Source: Mariniphaga sediminis (GTDB taxonomy: Bacteria; Bacteroidota; Bacteroidia; Bacteroidales; Prolixibacteraceae). From it: 64,000 bases of DNA. Made by a program: the position numbers and the translations under genes. Where the stretch lies: contig NZ_QWET01000008.1 of assembly GCF_003573545.1 (NCBI RefSeq), forward strand, positions 1-64,000, written 5' to 3'. A model generated the notes under the pieces. The model searched no databases, had not been told where the DNA came from, and saw nothing but the letters and a program-made list of their open reading frames with translations. This document shows positions 54,694 to 62,149 of this stretch, piece by piece (within the stretch, counting starts at the first letter, position 1; each line of letters starts with the position of its first letter).

Positions 54694-55240
54694 CCAGGTG
54701 AGCGATAAAAGGCAGCACCAAAGATACGGAAACGGGAAACGTTTCTTAGTTGAAGCTGGAACCATTTCTTTCCTTCCCCCGGGAAGGCGTATCAGAGGAG
54801 CCGAAGTTTGAACCAGATTGTCTGGAAATCAGCGGTTCATTCAATCAACTGGGAGAAAACCAGACGTTCTTTCAAGATTGAGTCTTCAGGCAGGAGGATG
54901 CCGGCCGAAAGGCAGGCTACAAAAAGTTTCGGCTTTTTGAAACCCCACTGCACTGCATGGAAAGGGTCAAACCTGAACATGCAGCTTGTCAACAACAATC
55001 TCCTTCGGGAATTATTGAAAGCACTGAGAGACACTTCGTCCGGGAAGGCAATCCGGAAAGCCGAGCGGACTGCTCAACGATTTAGCCGTAGAAAGCTTAA
55101 TCCGAGAGTACCGGGCAAACGTTCTTCTGAAAAGAAGAATCAAGCCAGCCACAATAACCATAACCTGGCACCCGGGAAGGCTTCGGTCAACCTAGGTGAA
55201 TGGGAACTATTTGTAACAGAGTAGTTCCCATTTGTGTTTT
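54694..55240 (+). ncRNA. Candidate structured non-coding RNA, about 545 nt, family not recognised
   Basis: The region has its own promoter and terminator and no downstream + gene. Visible helices: 54694-54699/55163-55168 (long-range, CCAGGT/ACCTGG); 54723-54728/54788-54793 enclosing hairpins 54729-54734/54740-54745 and 54772-54777/54782-54787. A second multibranch is closed by AGCCGAA 54799-54805/TTCGGCT 54928-54934, with 54813-54817/54821-54825 and 54841-54846/54876-54881 inside. Further helices are CTGCATG 54953-54959/54978-54984; 54993-54999/55011-55017 with a TTCG loop; GTCCG 55038-55042/55066-55070; and TTCTTCT 55122-55128/55133-55139 with a GAAA loop. CCGGGAAGGC occurs three times (54779, 55040, 55172). 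A 138-codon frame (54808-55224) crosses it but has no protein features. It lacks the RNase P, SRP, 6S and tmRNA cores as I know them. Confidence 0.7.
55200..55240 (+). terminator. Terminator of the candidate RNA
   Basis: TGGGAACTA (55201-55209) pairs perfectly with TAGTTCCCA (55222-55230), with one more A-T pair outside, a 12-nt loop and a T-rich tail. It would end the transcript started at about 54694. Confidence 0.88.
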
Positions 55241-55248
55241 ATACCGCC

Positions 55249-55257
55249 CCCATTTAG
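55249..55257. repeat. Left copy of 8-9 bp target-site duplication
   Basis: CCCATTTAG is repeated exactly at 55769-55777 and brackets the inverted-repeat element. Its length could be 8 or 9 bp because both copies end in G. Confidence 0.7.
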
Positions 55258-55768
55258 GCTCACCTTGAAAATCCGGTGGATTTAGTTTTTTAAGCAAAAA
55301 TATTAGCTACCCTAAACAGAAAAAAGGTGCCATTTCTAACACTTCTATTGATTTCTAAAGGCAGAGCACATTAAAAATGTTAGTGGGATAAGAAGATTAA
55401 GGAATAATACGAATTAAAAGTTGACATGAGCTAATTATCAAAAATTCAACCCACTCCGGGGTTGCGTCTTTACCCCGCATTGCCTCCCCCGAGCTTCGCA
55501 CGGGGCTATTTTTATTTATGTCCTTCGGACATTTCTTTATCCCGAAAGGGATTAAACAATAATAGCCACGGGTAAAACCCATGGTAATGAATTGGGTATG
55601 AAAAGAACCCCGAAGTGGGTTCAACTCTTGATTTGCATGAATAGATCTATTTTTCCTACCAGGGGGCTTCATCTTTGCCTTGAAGCCAAGACGAAGCAGA
55701 AAATTCAAGGCTGCTTTTCAATGCGTTTTAAAAATATCAAAAAGTCCACCGGATTCTCAAAGTGACCT
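55258..55768. mobile_element. Non-autonomous (MITE-like) insertion with terminal inverted repeats
   Basis: The ends are imperfect inverted repeats over about 25 bp: left 55260-55283 and right 55742-55765 share TCACyTTGArAATCCGGTGGAy when read inward. They are flanked by direct repeats CCCATTTAG. No transposase gene is present in 511 bp; an open frame on the minus strand (55397-55708) lacks protein family features. The element sits between the candidate RNA and the TPR gene. Its right target duplication contains the TPR stop codon (55774-55776), so insertion left that gene intact. The mobilising transposase family is unknown. Confidence 0.7.
55445..55624. repeat. Inner palindromic block of stacked hairpins
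   Basis: A 20-bp near-perfect inverted repeat (55445-55464 and 55605-55624, TTCAACCCACTyCGGGGTT type) brackets several short hairpins: ATGTCC/GGACAT, ATCCC/GGGAT with a GAAA loop, and CCACGGGT/ACCCATGG. I recall similar blocks as dispersed repeats in many Bacteroidota genomes; that is from memory. It lies inside the larger insertion, so it is either part of it or nested. Confidence 0.6.
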
Positions 55769-55777
55769 CCCATTTAG
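55769..55777. repeat. Right copy of 8-9 bp target-site duplication
   Basis: CCCATTTAG matches 55249-55257. On the minus strand it includes the TAA stop of the TPR gene, implying insertion exactly at the end of that gene. Confidence 0.7.
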
Positions 55778-57750
55778 TTGCAGTACCTTTTGATAATGTT
55801 ATAAGCTCCATGGATTCCCAATTCACCGGCGCGACTCAAATCGAGCGCTCCCCCTTCAATATCGTTAAGGAAAATTTTAGTAAGCCCCCTGTTAAAATAA
55901 GCTTCGGCAAATTCCGGCTCCAGTTCAATGGCCTTATTCAGATCTTCAATAGCACTTTTGTATTCTTTCAGGCGTAGCTTAATGTAGGCACGATTATAAT
56001 ATCCAAAGAAAAAATTAGGTTTCAGATAAAGCAGGGCCTGATAGTCGTCCTGTATTTTTTGATACTCCGGCAAATCAATCAAATTCTCATCACTGCTTTC
56101 AGGGACAGTGCTGCCAACCGGAACCGACACCTCCTCCGGCGCATGAACCAATAATTCAATCTGTTCCAGCATTTTGTAACGGGTGTTTGCCCTTGAAAAA
56201 TAGGCTATGGCCTGTTTTTCATCTGTTTCAATCGACCGATTCAAATCTTCCAGCGCATCGTTATAATCGCCGGTAAGACTGTAAAAAATACCACGATTCA
56301 AATAATTATGGCTGCTTTCATTAATATCGAGACGGGCATTAAAATAGAGAACAAAATTCTCGAAAATCTCCTGGTAATCTTCCACCGGCTTATTGGAAAT
56401 AGTAAGCAGGGGATTATAATTATTTTTCTGGTTCAACTCATCGATAGCCAAATTGTAATATTGCGCCCGCTCATAGTCTACTGCATTTTTTTCGAAAGCG
56501 GAAACAATAAAAACGGGCTGCAGATCAATAACAATATTCCGGTTCTGCACTCTTCCATCATCCACCTCTTCTTCCGTGGGCAGATCACGCGAATCTTCAA
56601 TCACCAGGTTAACCCGCTGACGGCGCCGTCCCTGGCTTTCATCGTCTTGTTTCGTATCATCCTGAGAAGAAGTATTATTCTGTTGGGAACTATTCTGCTG
56701 CGGGGTATTCGCAGAAGCAGTATTTTGCTGAGTGGTTGCTTGCCCGGAAGAAGCATTTTGTTGCGACTGATTCTGCTGATTTTGTTTGTTTTGCTGGTTT
56801 TGCTGGTTCTGCTGGTTTTGTTGGTTCTGAGCGAGTTGTTCGGCATCCAGTCGCCGGCTTTCCAGATCAAACTGCGGATTAAGCTGCGCCGCAATCCGGT
56901 AATCATCATTAAAACCCGGACGCCCCAGAACCTCTCTGGCCATTGCCCGGTTAAAATAAGCGCTGGCCATTTCGGGATCCAACTTCAGTGCCATGTCGTA
57001 ATCCATAATAGCCCCTTCATAATCGCCCAGTTTGTGTTTTACAATTCCACGGTTATTAAAAGCCTGTGAGTTATCAGACTCCAGTTTAATAGCCTGGTCG
57101 TAATCGCGCAGGGCCGAAGCAAAATCATCCATTTCGAAACGCGCCAAACCTCGATTCAGGTAAGCTGCAGCATAGTGCGGGCGGATGATAATTACCTGAT
57201 TCAAATCGCGAATGGCATTTTCCACCTCCCCCTTCACAATATGGGCGTTACTGCGGTTCATCAACGCATGAGTGGACTGAGGGTTAATCTCCAGTGATTT
57301 ATTGTAATCTTCGATGGCACTTTCCACATCTTTCAGGGCCAGTTTGGCAATCCCCCGGTTGTTGTACAGCGATTCATTATCAGGATCGAATTCCAGTCCC
57401 CGGTCATAGTCTTCAATCGCCTTTTCATATTCTCCGAGGTTGTGATAAGCCATCCCGCGATTCATGTAGGCCTGCGGATAAAAAGGTTTCATTTCGATGG
57501 CTTTGTTATAATCAAGAATAGCCCCCCTGAAATCTTCCAGCTGGTGTTTGGCAACTCCCCGGTAAAAATAAGCCTCCGGCAAGTACGGTCTGAACTTGAT
57601 GACAATGTTAAAATATTCAATCGCACCCGTGTAGTTGCCTATGGAAATACGGGTACGTCCCACCCTTATATAATGGTTAATGTTTAACTGTGCCTCAGCC
57701 CCTAACACCGAAAAGGTCAGTAAAAACAGAATTAATACACGCTTCTTCAT
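55774..57750 (-). CDS. Secreted tetratricopeptide repeat protein with Gln/Asn-rich linker
   Basis: This 658-residue protein has a signal peptide ending at GAEAQ (about 21). Seven or more TPRs fill residues 25-290 (for example AYFYRGVAKHQLEDFRGAIL, AYMNRGMAYHNLGEYEKAIE). A Gln/Asn/Ser-rich low-complexity linker spans about 305-385. A second TPR block lies at about 440-650 (NYLNRGIFYSLTGDYNDALE; YNRAYIKLRLKEYKSAIEDL). Such proteins scaffold envelope complexes. The linker is encoded by 9-nt repeats and may vary in length. Confidence 0.88.
   Translation of the reverse strand: MKKRVLILFLLTFSVLGAEAQLNINHYIRVGRTRISIGNYTGAIEYFNIVIKFRPYLPEAYFYRGVAKHQLEDFRGAILDYNKAIEMKPFYPQAYMNRGMAYHNLGEYEKAIEDYDRGLEFDPDNESLYNNRGIAKLALKDVESAIEDYNKSLEINPQSTHALMNRSNAHIVKGEVENAIRDLNQVIIIRPHYAAAYLNRGLARFEMDDFASALRDYDQAIKLESDNSQAFNNRGIVKHKLGDYEGAIMDYDMALKLDPEMASAYFNRAMAREVLGRPGFNDDYRIAAQLNPQFDLESRRLDAEQLAQNQQNQQNQQNQQNKQNQQNQSQQNASSGQATTQQNTASANTPQQNSSQQNNTSSQDDTKQDDESQGRRRQRVNLVIEDSRDLPTEEEVDDGRVQNRNIVIDLQPVFIVSAFEKNAVDYERAQYYNLAIDELNQKNNYNPLLTISNKPVEDYQEIFENFVLYFNARLDINESSHNYLNRGIFYSLTGDYNDALEDLNRSIETDEKQAIAYFSRANTRYKMLEQIELLVHAPEEVSVPVGSTVPESSDENLIDLPEYQKIQDDYQALLYLKPNFFFGYYNRAYIKLRLKEYKSAIEDLNKAIELEPEFAEAYFNRGLTKIFLNDIEGGALDLSRAGELGIHGAYNIIKRYCN
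56771..56824. repeat. Six tandem 9-nt units in the TPR gene
   Basis: Six units close to TTTTGCTGG run from 56771 to 56824 and encode the Gln-Asn-Gln run of the linker on the minus strand. Slippage would change the linker by three residues without a frameshift. Confidence 0.75.
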
Positions 57751-57841
57751 TTTCTTCTTTCTGATTCAACAAAAATAATATTTAATGGAAACAGGGGGCA
57801 AATTCATTCATTTTATTTAACTTTTTCCCAAAAAATTGAAT

Positions 57842-58411
57842 ATGTGTAAAAGGTGTGACTGGGCGACTTCCAACGAGCTGATGATGAAATACCATGATAC
57901 CGAGTGGGGTGTTCCGCTTCATGATGATCCAAAATTATTCGAGTTTTTGGTCCTGGAAAGTTTCCAGGCGGGGTTAAGCTGGCAGATTGTGTTAAATAAG
58001 CGCGAAGCTTTCCGTAAGGCTTTCGACGAATTTGATCCTGAAAAAATTGCCCGGTACAATGAACAAAAACTCAATGCATTGGTACAGGATAAATCGATAA
58101 TAAGAAATAAACAAAAGATAGTCTCTTGCATAAACAATGTGCAACGTTTTCTAGAAGTTCAGAAAGAATTTGGAAGTTTTGACAAGTATATCTGGGGATT
58201 CGTTGATTACAAGCCCGTTGTAAATACTTTCGCCAGCCTGAAGGAACTGCCAGCCAAAACACCGCTTTCAGATAAAATTTCAGCAGACCTAAAAAGGCGG
58301 GGTTTCAAATTCATTGGCTCTACAGTGGTTTACGCACACATGCAGGCCACCGGAATGGTAAACGATCACCTTGTAAGTTGCTTCAGATACAATGAGGTAA
58401 ACCACATTTGA
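57842..58411 (+). CDS. tag: DNA-3-methyladenine glycosylase I
   Basis: The protein has 189 residues from the ATG at 57842 (a TTG two codons earlier is not needed). The opening CKRCDWATSNELMMKYHDTE, then WGVPLHDDPKLFEFLVLESF, is diagnostic, with QAGLSWQIVLNKREAFRKAF next and TVVYAHMQATGMVNDHLVSC at the end. Cys and His residues at both ends form the TAG zinc snap. The enzyme removes 3-methyladenine from alkylated DNA. Confidence 0.95.
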   Translation: MCKRCDWATSNELMMKYHDTEWGVPLHDDPKLFEFLVLESFQAGLSWQIVLNKREAFRKAFDEFDPEKIARYNEQKLNALVQDKSIIRNKQKIVSCINNVQRFLEVQKEFGSFDKYIWGFVDYKPVVNTFASLKELPAKTPLSDKISADLKRRGFKFIGSTVVYAHMQATGMVNDHLVSCFRYNEVNHI

Positions 58412-58497
58412 GAACAGAAAAACAGTACATGACAACGAAGAATTAAATTCAGAATGTTTCTAAATGTTAAATTTTTCGTTATGAGATTTTAATTATA

Positions 58498-58505
58498 TAT
58501 TTTTG
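58498..58505 (+). promoter_or_regulatory. Predicted -7 element for the PepC-like gene
   Basis: TATTTTTG fits TAnnTTTG and lies 39 bases before the ATG at 58545. A TTTCG at 58473-58477 lies about 20 bases further upstream and could be a weak -33. Confidence 0.4.
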
Positions 58506-58544
58506 GCAATCAATAATAAGAGAGAGTAAAAAGAGTTATCGAAG

Positions 58545-59750
58545 ATGAAAATTATATGGTACCATTTACTGGCAACCATGTTTGTTGTCAGTTTTTCGTT
58601 ACCGGCAATTGCAGGCGACGAAACAAAAAAAGATCCCTGGGTTTTTGAAGATATAATGGAATTGCCCGCTATGCCGGTGGAGGATCAGCACCGTTCGGGC
58701 ACCTGTTGGTCATTCTCCACACTTTCGTTTCTGGAATCGGAGATGTTACGTTTGGGAAAAGACCCCGTAAACCTTTCCGAGATGTTTATCGTTTGGCACA
58801 CCTATTCTGAAAAGGCGCTAAAACATGTGCGGGTTCATGGCAGCCTTAATTTTTCTGCCGGTGGTGCCTTTCACGATGTAACCAACATGATTTCAGAATA
58901 TGGAGTTGTGCCCGAGTCCGTATACACCGGATTAAAATACGGGGAAGAAAAACACGTTCACGGAGAAATGGATCGCGTGTTGCTTGAATATGTAAATGCT
59001 GTGGTTGAAAACAAAAATCGCAAGCTCAGCACCGCGTGGCATGACGCATACATTCAAATACTGGACACTTACCTGGGTGAACTTCCCCAAAAATTTAATT
59101 TTGAAGGAAAAGAGTATACCCCGTTAAGTTTCGCCAGAAACTATCTGGGTCTCAACATGAATGATTACGTTGAAATCACCTCTTATACCCACCATCCTTT
59201 TTACTCGAAGTTTATTCTTGAGGTTCCTGACAACTGGTCATGGGACGAAGTATATAACGTTCCGATGAACGAGATGGAAGAAATCATTAATCATTCATTA
59301 AACAATGGCTACACAGTAGCCTGGGCGGCCGATGTCAGCGAAAAAGGGTTTGCTTCCGGGAACAAAGGCGTTGCTGTTTTACCGGCAGCTCCGGAACTGG
59401 ACATGAACGATGCCGAAATTTCGCGCTGGGAAGATTTACCGGAACGGGAACGCGAGAACGAACTCTACAAACTGGAAAAACCGGTTCCCGAGCTGGAGGT
59501 GACACAGGAAATGCGACAAATTGCATTTGACAATTACCAGACTACCGACGACCATGGAATGCATATTATCGGATTAGCCAAAGACAAACGTGGCCAAATC
59601 TTTTACAAGGTCAAAAACTCATGGGGAGATTACAATAAATATAAGGGTTACTTTTATGTATCAAAACCTTACGTGAATTATAAGACCATGTGCATTATGG
59701 TCCATAAAGACGCTATTCCTCCCAACATAAGGGAAAAACTGAATTTATAA
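58545..59750 (+). CDS. Secreted C1-family cysteine protease (aminopeptidase C / bleomycin hydrolase-like)
   Basis: This 401-residue papain-fold protease has a signal peptide ending at PAIAG (about 24). Active-site Gln48 and Cys54 lie in EDQHRSGTCWSFSTL. The His is in TTDDHGMHIIGLAKDK, and the Asn follows in YKVKNSWGDYNKYKGYFYV. The PepC/bleomycin hydrolase likeness extends to the VNLSEMFIVWHTY block. Classical PepC is cytosolic, so the signal peptide here points to a periplasmic role in peptide processing. A terminator follows. Confidence 0.88.
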   Translation: MKIIWYHLLATMFVVSFSLPAIAGDETKKDPWVFEDIMELPAMPVEDQHRSGTCWSFSTLSFLESEMLRLGKDPVNLSEMFIVWHTYSEKALKHVRVHGSLNFSAGGAFHDVTNMISEYGVVPESVYTGLKYGEEKHVHGEMDRVLLEYVNAVVENKNRKLSTAWHDAYIQILDTYLGELPQKFNFEGKEYTPLSFARNYLGLNMNDYVEITSYTHHPFYSKFILEVPDNWSWDEVYNVPMNEMEEIINHSLNNGYTVAWAADVSEKGFASGNKGVAVLPAAPELDMNDAEISRWEDLPERERENELYKLEKPVPELEVTQEMRQIAFDNYQTTDDHGMHIIGLAKDKRGQIFYKVKNSWGDYNKYKGYFYVSKPYVNYKTMCIMVHKDAIPPNIREKLNL

Positions 59751-59765
59751 GCAAAACAAGCGAAC

Positions 59766-59800
59766 AGGGGCTGTTTCATTTTTGGAGCAGTCCCTTTTTC
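59766..59800 (+). terminator. Rho-independent terminator
   Basis: AGGGGCTG (59766-59773) pairs with CAGTCCCT (59788-59795) with one G-U pair, followed by a T tract. It ends the PepC-like transcript. Confidence 0.85.
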
Positions 59801-59834
59801 TTGTATTTTTGACCTGACTTTATTCCTGCTTAAA

Positions 59835-60740
59835 ATGAAGAATCACCTGTTGCTTTTTTTCTTTCTTTTTTCTATTGCACGGGGAATGGCTCAACAGGCT
59901 GACTCCGGCTTCTCATGGTGGAACGAATTGCACGGGTGGGAAGCAGGTGACCCCGGATGGCGCAACTGGATGAAAATCTCTCCCGGATACCTTGGCCCCA
60001 ATGCACTGCCGGTTCCGCAGGTACGGAAAGGGGAACTGGCTGGCCCGGCAGAATTTGAAGCGACCATTTCAAACCACTTCCACAAAGGCGATCCCACCCA
60101 GGATATTTCCGGACATGTTTACATCCCGTTTGCCGGAAACAAAATTGCCGTGGAAATGTATGGTGTGGCTTTCGAACGGTTTGCTTTTTCCGAAGAAATA
60201 CGGAACGAACGCATTGCCCGTAACAAAGACGGAAAAGGGACTGCCATCGGCGATTTTTACTTTAGTACATTAATCCAGGTAATTAGAAATAAAAAGTTTC
60301 CGAATACATTGTTTCGTTTTGCTACCAAAACAGCATCAGGAAACCAGTTGGAGGCTGCCCGCTTCACCGACAGCCCGGCATATTTTCTTGATTTGAGCTT
60401 CTCGAAGAAAATGGGGCAGCAAGCCACCGGATTGTTCAGGCCATATGGGATGCTGGGCTTTTACACGTGGCAAACCAACGATGAATTAAACCTGCAAAAC
60501 GATGCCCTCCTTTATGCGATCGGAACAGACTTTATTAAAAACGACTGGTTGTTGTCTGCGTCCTTATCGGGCTATTCCGGATATAAAAATGAACGCGACC
60601 GGCCTGCACAACTTAATTTTGACTTTCGGAAAGACTTTAGAAAAAAAGCTTTACGGCTGCAATATATTCACGGACTGCGCCATTGGGAATACAAAACAGT
60701 ACGTCTGTCATTTATCTGGAAACTAAAACCTGCCGGATAA
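59835..60740 (+). CDS. Outer-membrane beta-barrel-like protein, family unknown
   Basis: This 301-residue protein has a signal peptide ending at GMAQQ (about 20). The mature protein has many alternating amphipathic strands (AEFEATISNHFHKGD; KIAVEMYGVAFERFAF; NDWLLSASLSGYSGY) and ends in an aromatic strand (YKTVRLSFIWKL), typical of outer membrane barrels. A WWNELHGWEAGDPGWRNWMK segment near the N-terminus is Trp-rich. I do not recognise a named family. It is transcribed alone between a terminator and a glycosyltransferase gene. Confidence 0.6.
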   Translation: MKNHLLLFFFLFSIARGMAQQADSGFSWWNELHGWEAGDPGWRNWMKISPGYLGPNALPVPQVRKGELAGPAEFEATISNHFHKGDPTQDISGHVYIPFAGNKIAVEMYGVAFERFAFSEEIRNERIARNKDGKGTAIGDFYFSTLIQVIRNKKFPNTLFRFATKTASGNQLEAARFTDSPAYFLDLSFSKKMGQQATGLFRPYGMLGFYTWQTNDELNLQNDALLYAIGTDFIKNDWLLSASLSGYSGYKNERDRPAQLNFDFRKDFRKKALRLQYIHGLRHWEYKTVRLSFIWKLKPAG

Positions 60741-60766
60741 TCTGCCGGTTTTGAAACGGTTTTATG

Positions 60767-60774
60767 TACCTTTG
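60767..60774 (+). promoter_or_regulatory. Predicted -7 element for the glycosyltransferase gene
   Basis: TACCTTTG matches TAnnTTTG, 42 bases before the ATG at 60817. A TTTTG upstream is spaced only 13 bases away, so the -33 is uncertain. Confidence 0.4.
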
Positions 60775-60816
60775 TGCGGATTTCAAAAATAATGTTCAAA
60801 TCAATACATTTGCAAA

Positions 60817-61764
60817 ATGAAAAAACTCTCGCTGGTCATTTGCGTTTTCAACGAAGAGCCCAACATAAAACCCCTTTCGGAACAAATTAAGGCAGCACTC
60901 GGCGGCATCGACTTTGAAGCAATTTTTGTGGATGACGGCTCAACCGACAGCACCCGTTCTGAAATCCTGAACATTAACGATGATCGGTTCATTCTGGTGG
61001 AATTAAAACGAAATTACGGCCAAAGCTCAGCGCTTCAGGCAGGAATAGATCAGGCTGAAGGAGAGTACATAGCATTGATTGACGGCGATTTGCAAAACGA
61101 TCCCGCCGATATTCCGCGCATGCTCCAAATGATAGAACAAGACAATTGGGACATGGTGGCTGGTGTGCGGGCCAACCGCAAAGACGGAATGTTCCTGCGT
61201 AAAATTCCGTCAAAAATTGCCAATTACATGATCCGCAAATCCACGGGCACCAAAATGAAAGACCTGGGATGTACACTAAAAATATTTACCCGCGAAACCA
61301 TCAAAAACATTCATATTTATGGCGAATTGCACCGCTTTATTCCGGTGCTGATTACCCTTGAAGGCGCCACCCGTATCACACAGACAGATGTCAATCACCG
61401 GCCCCGGAAATTCGGCACATCAAAATACAGTCTTAACCGTACCACAAAAGTATTAAGCGATCTCTTCCTCATGCTCTTTTTCAAAAAATACCTTCAACGG
61501 CCCATGCACTTTTTTGGTGGGCTGGGAATCATCACACTGGGGATTGGAGTACTCATCAATCTTTATATGCTTGTACTGAAAATAATAGGTCACGATATTT
61601 GGGGAAAACCGCTCCTTCTGCTCGGAATTCTGCTGGTTATGGGTGGGATTCAATTCATTACAACCGGTATTATTGCCGAACTGCAAATGCGTACCTATTT
61701 CGAATCGCAGCAGAAAAAACCTTACCGGGTTAAACGGGTGGTTTCTGCCGTAAAAACAGAGTAA
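60817..61764 (+). CDS. Family 2 glycosyltransferase with two C-terminal membrane helices
   Basis: This 315-residue protein has a GT-A domain (1-230) with SLVICVFNEEPNIKPL, the FVDDGSTDSTRSEI nucleotide motif, the DGDLQNDPADIPRM metal motif, GCTLKIFTRE and HRPRKFGTSKYSL. Two membrane helices follow (about 235-260 and 268-292). This is the DPMS/GtrB/ArnC layout: transfer of a sugar from an NDP-sugar to undecaprenyl phosphate. The sugar and acceptor polymer are unknown. Confidence 0.9.
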   Translation: MKKLSLVICVFNEEPNIKPLSEQIKAALGGIDFEAIFVDDGSTDSTRSEILNINDDRFILVELKRNYGQSSALQAGIDQAEGEYIALIDGDLQNDPADIPRMLQMIEQDNWDMVAGVRANRKDGMFLRKIPSKIANYMIRKSTGTKMKDLGCTLKIFTRETIKNIHIYGELHRFIPVLITLEGATRITQTDVNHRPRKFGTSKYSLNRTTKVLSDLFLMLFFKKYLQRPMHFFGGLGIITLGIGVLINLYMLVLKIIGHDIWGKPLLLLGILLVMGGIQFITTGIIAELQMRTYFESQQKKPYRVKRVVSAVKTE

Positions 61765-62149
61765 CAGGAAAAAACAATCCCATCAACTTCCGAAATCCGG
61801 AAACAACTTTAAAACGGCATTGCTCCTAAAGTTGGCATTCCTAAAAATCAGGGACACCAGAATACTGATAAAAAAGGGATGCATAAGATTCCTTTGGGGG
61901 TTCAGCTTTATTTTTCTGAATCCCTGATTCAGGGTAATTTTAATATTGACTGTCTTTACGGTAGAATACATCGGTAAAATTGTTCAATTCTTCGGGATCA
62001 GACAGCAGGCTATTTTGAGAAGTACCAGTTCTTAGACATTGACAATGCTCTCAACAAGCGGAGTACAACCTGAGAGTCACTATTTTATAAGTTTATTCTG
62101 CCCATGTGATTATTTGAATTAAATTTGTAAAACCAATAATGCATAAGTC
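61765..62149. other. Intergenic region before the plug-only protein
   Basis: No gene is supported in 385 bp. A perfect hairpin CTGAATC/GATTCAG (61916-61922/61926-61932) is present. TAAATTTG at 62120-62127 could be a -7 element for the gene at 62150. A 62-codon minus-strand frame (61783-61971) has no recognisable family and could be a remnant. Confidence 0.4.

Noticed and set aside
54808-55224. 138-codon open frame with TTG start
   Set aside because: Composition is unlike a folded protein, there is no family signature, the frame crosses many perfect RNA hairpins, and its last codons form the terminator stem. Read as non-coding RNA.
54694-55240. Could the structured region be RNase P RNA?
   Set aside because: The universally conserved GGAAAGUCC core and the matching 3' ACAGAA element are absent.
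55397-55708. 103-codon open frame on the minus strand
   Set aside because: It lies wholly inside the palindromic insertion and reads through hairpin arms; such frames are by-products of the repeat.
61783-61971. 62-codon minus-strand frame
   Set aside because: No recognised family and no promoter; it may be a remnant, but this cannot be supported.
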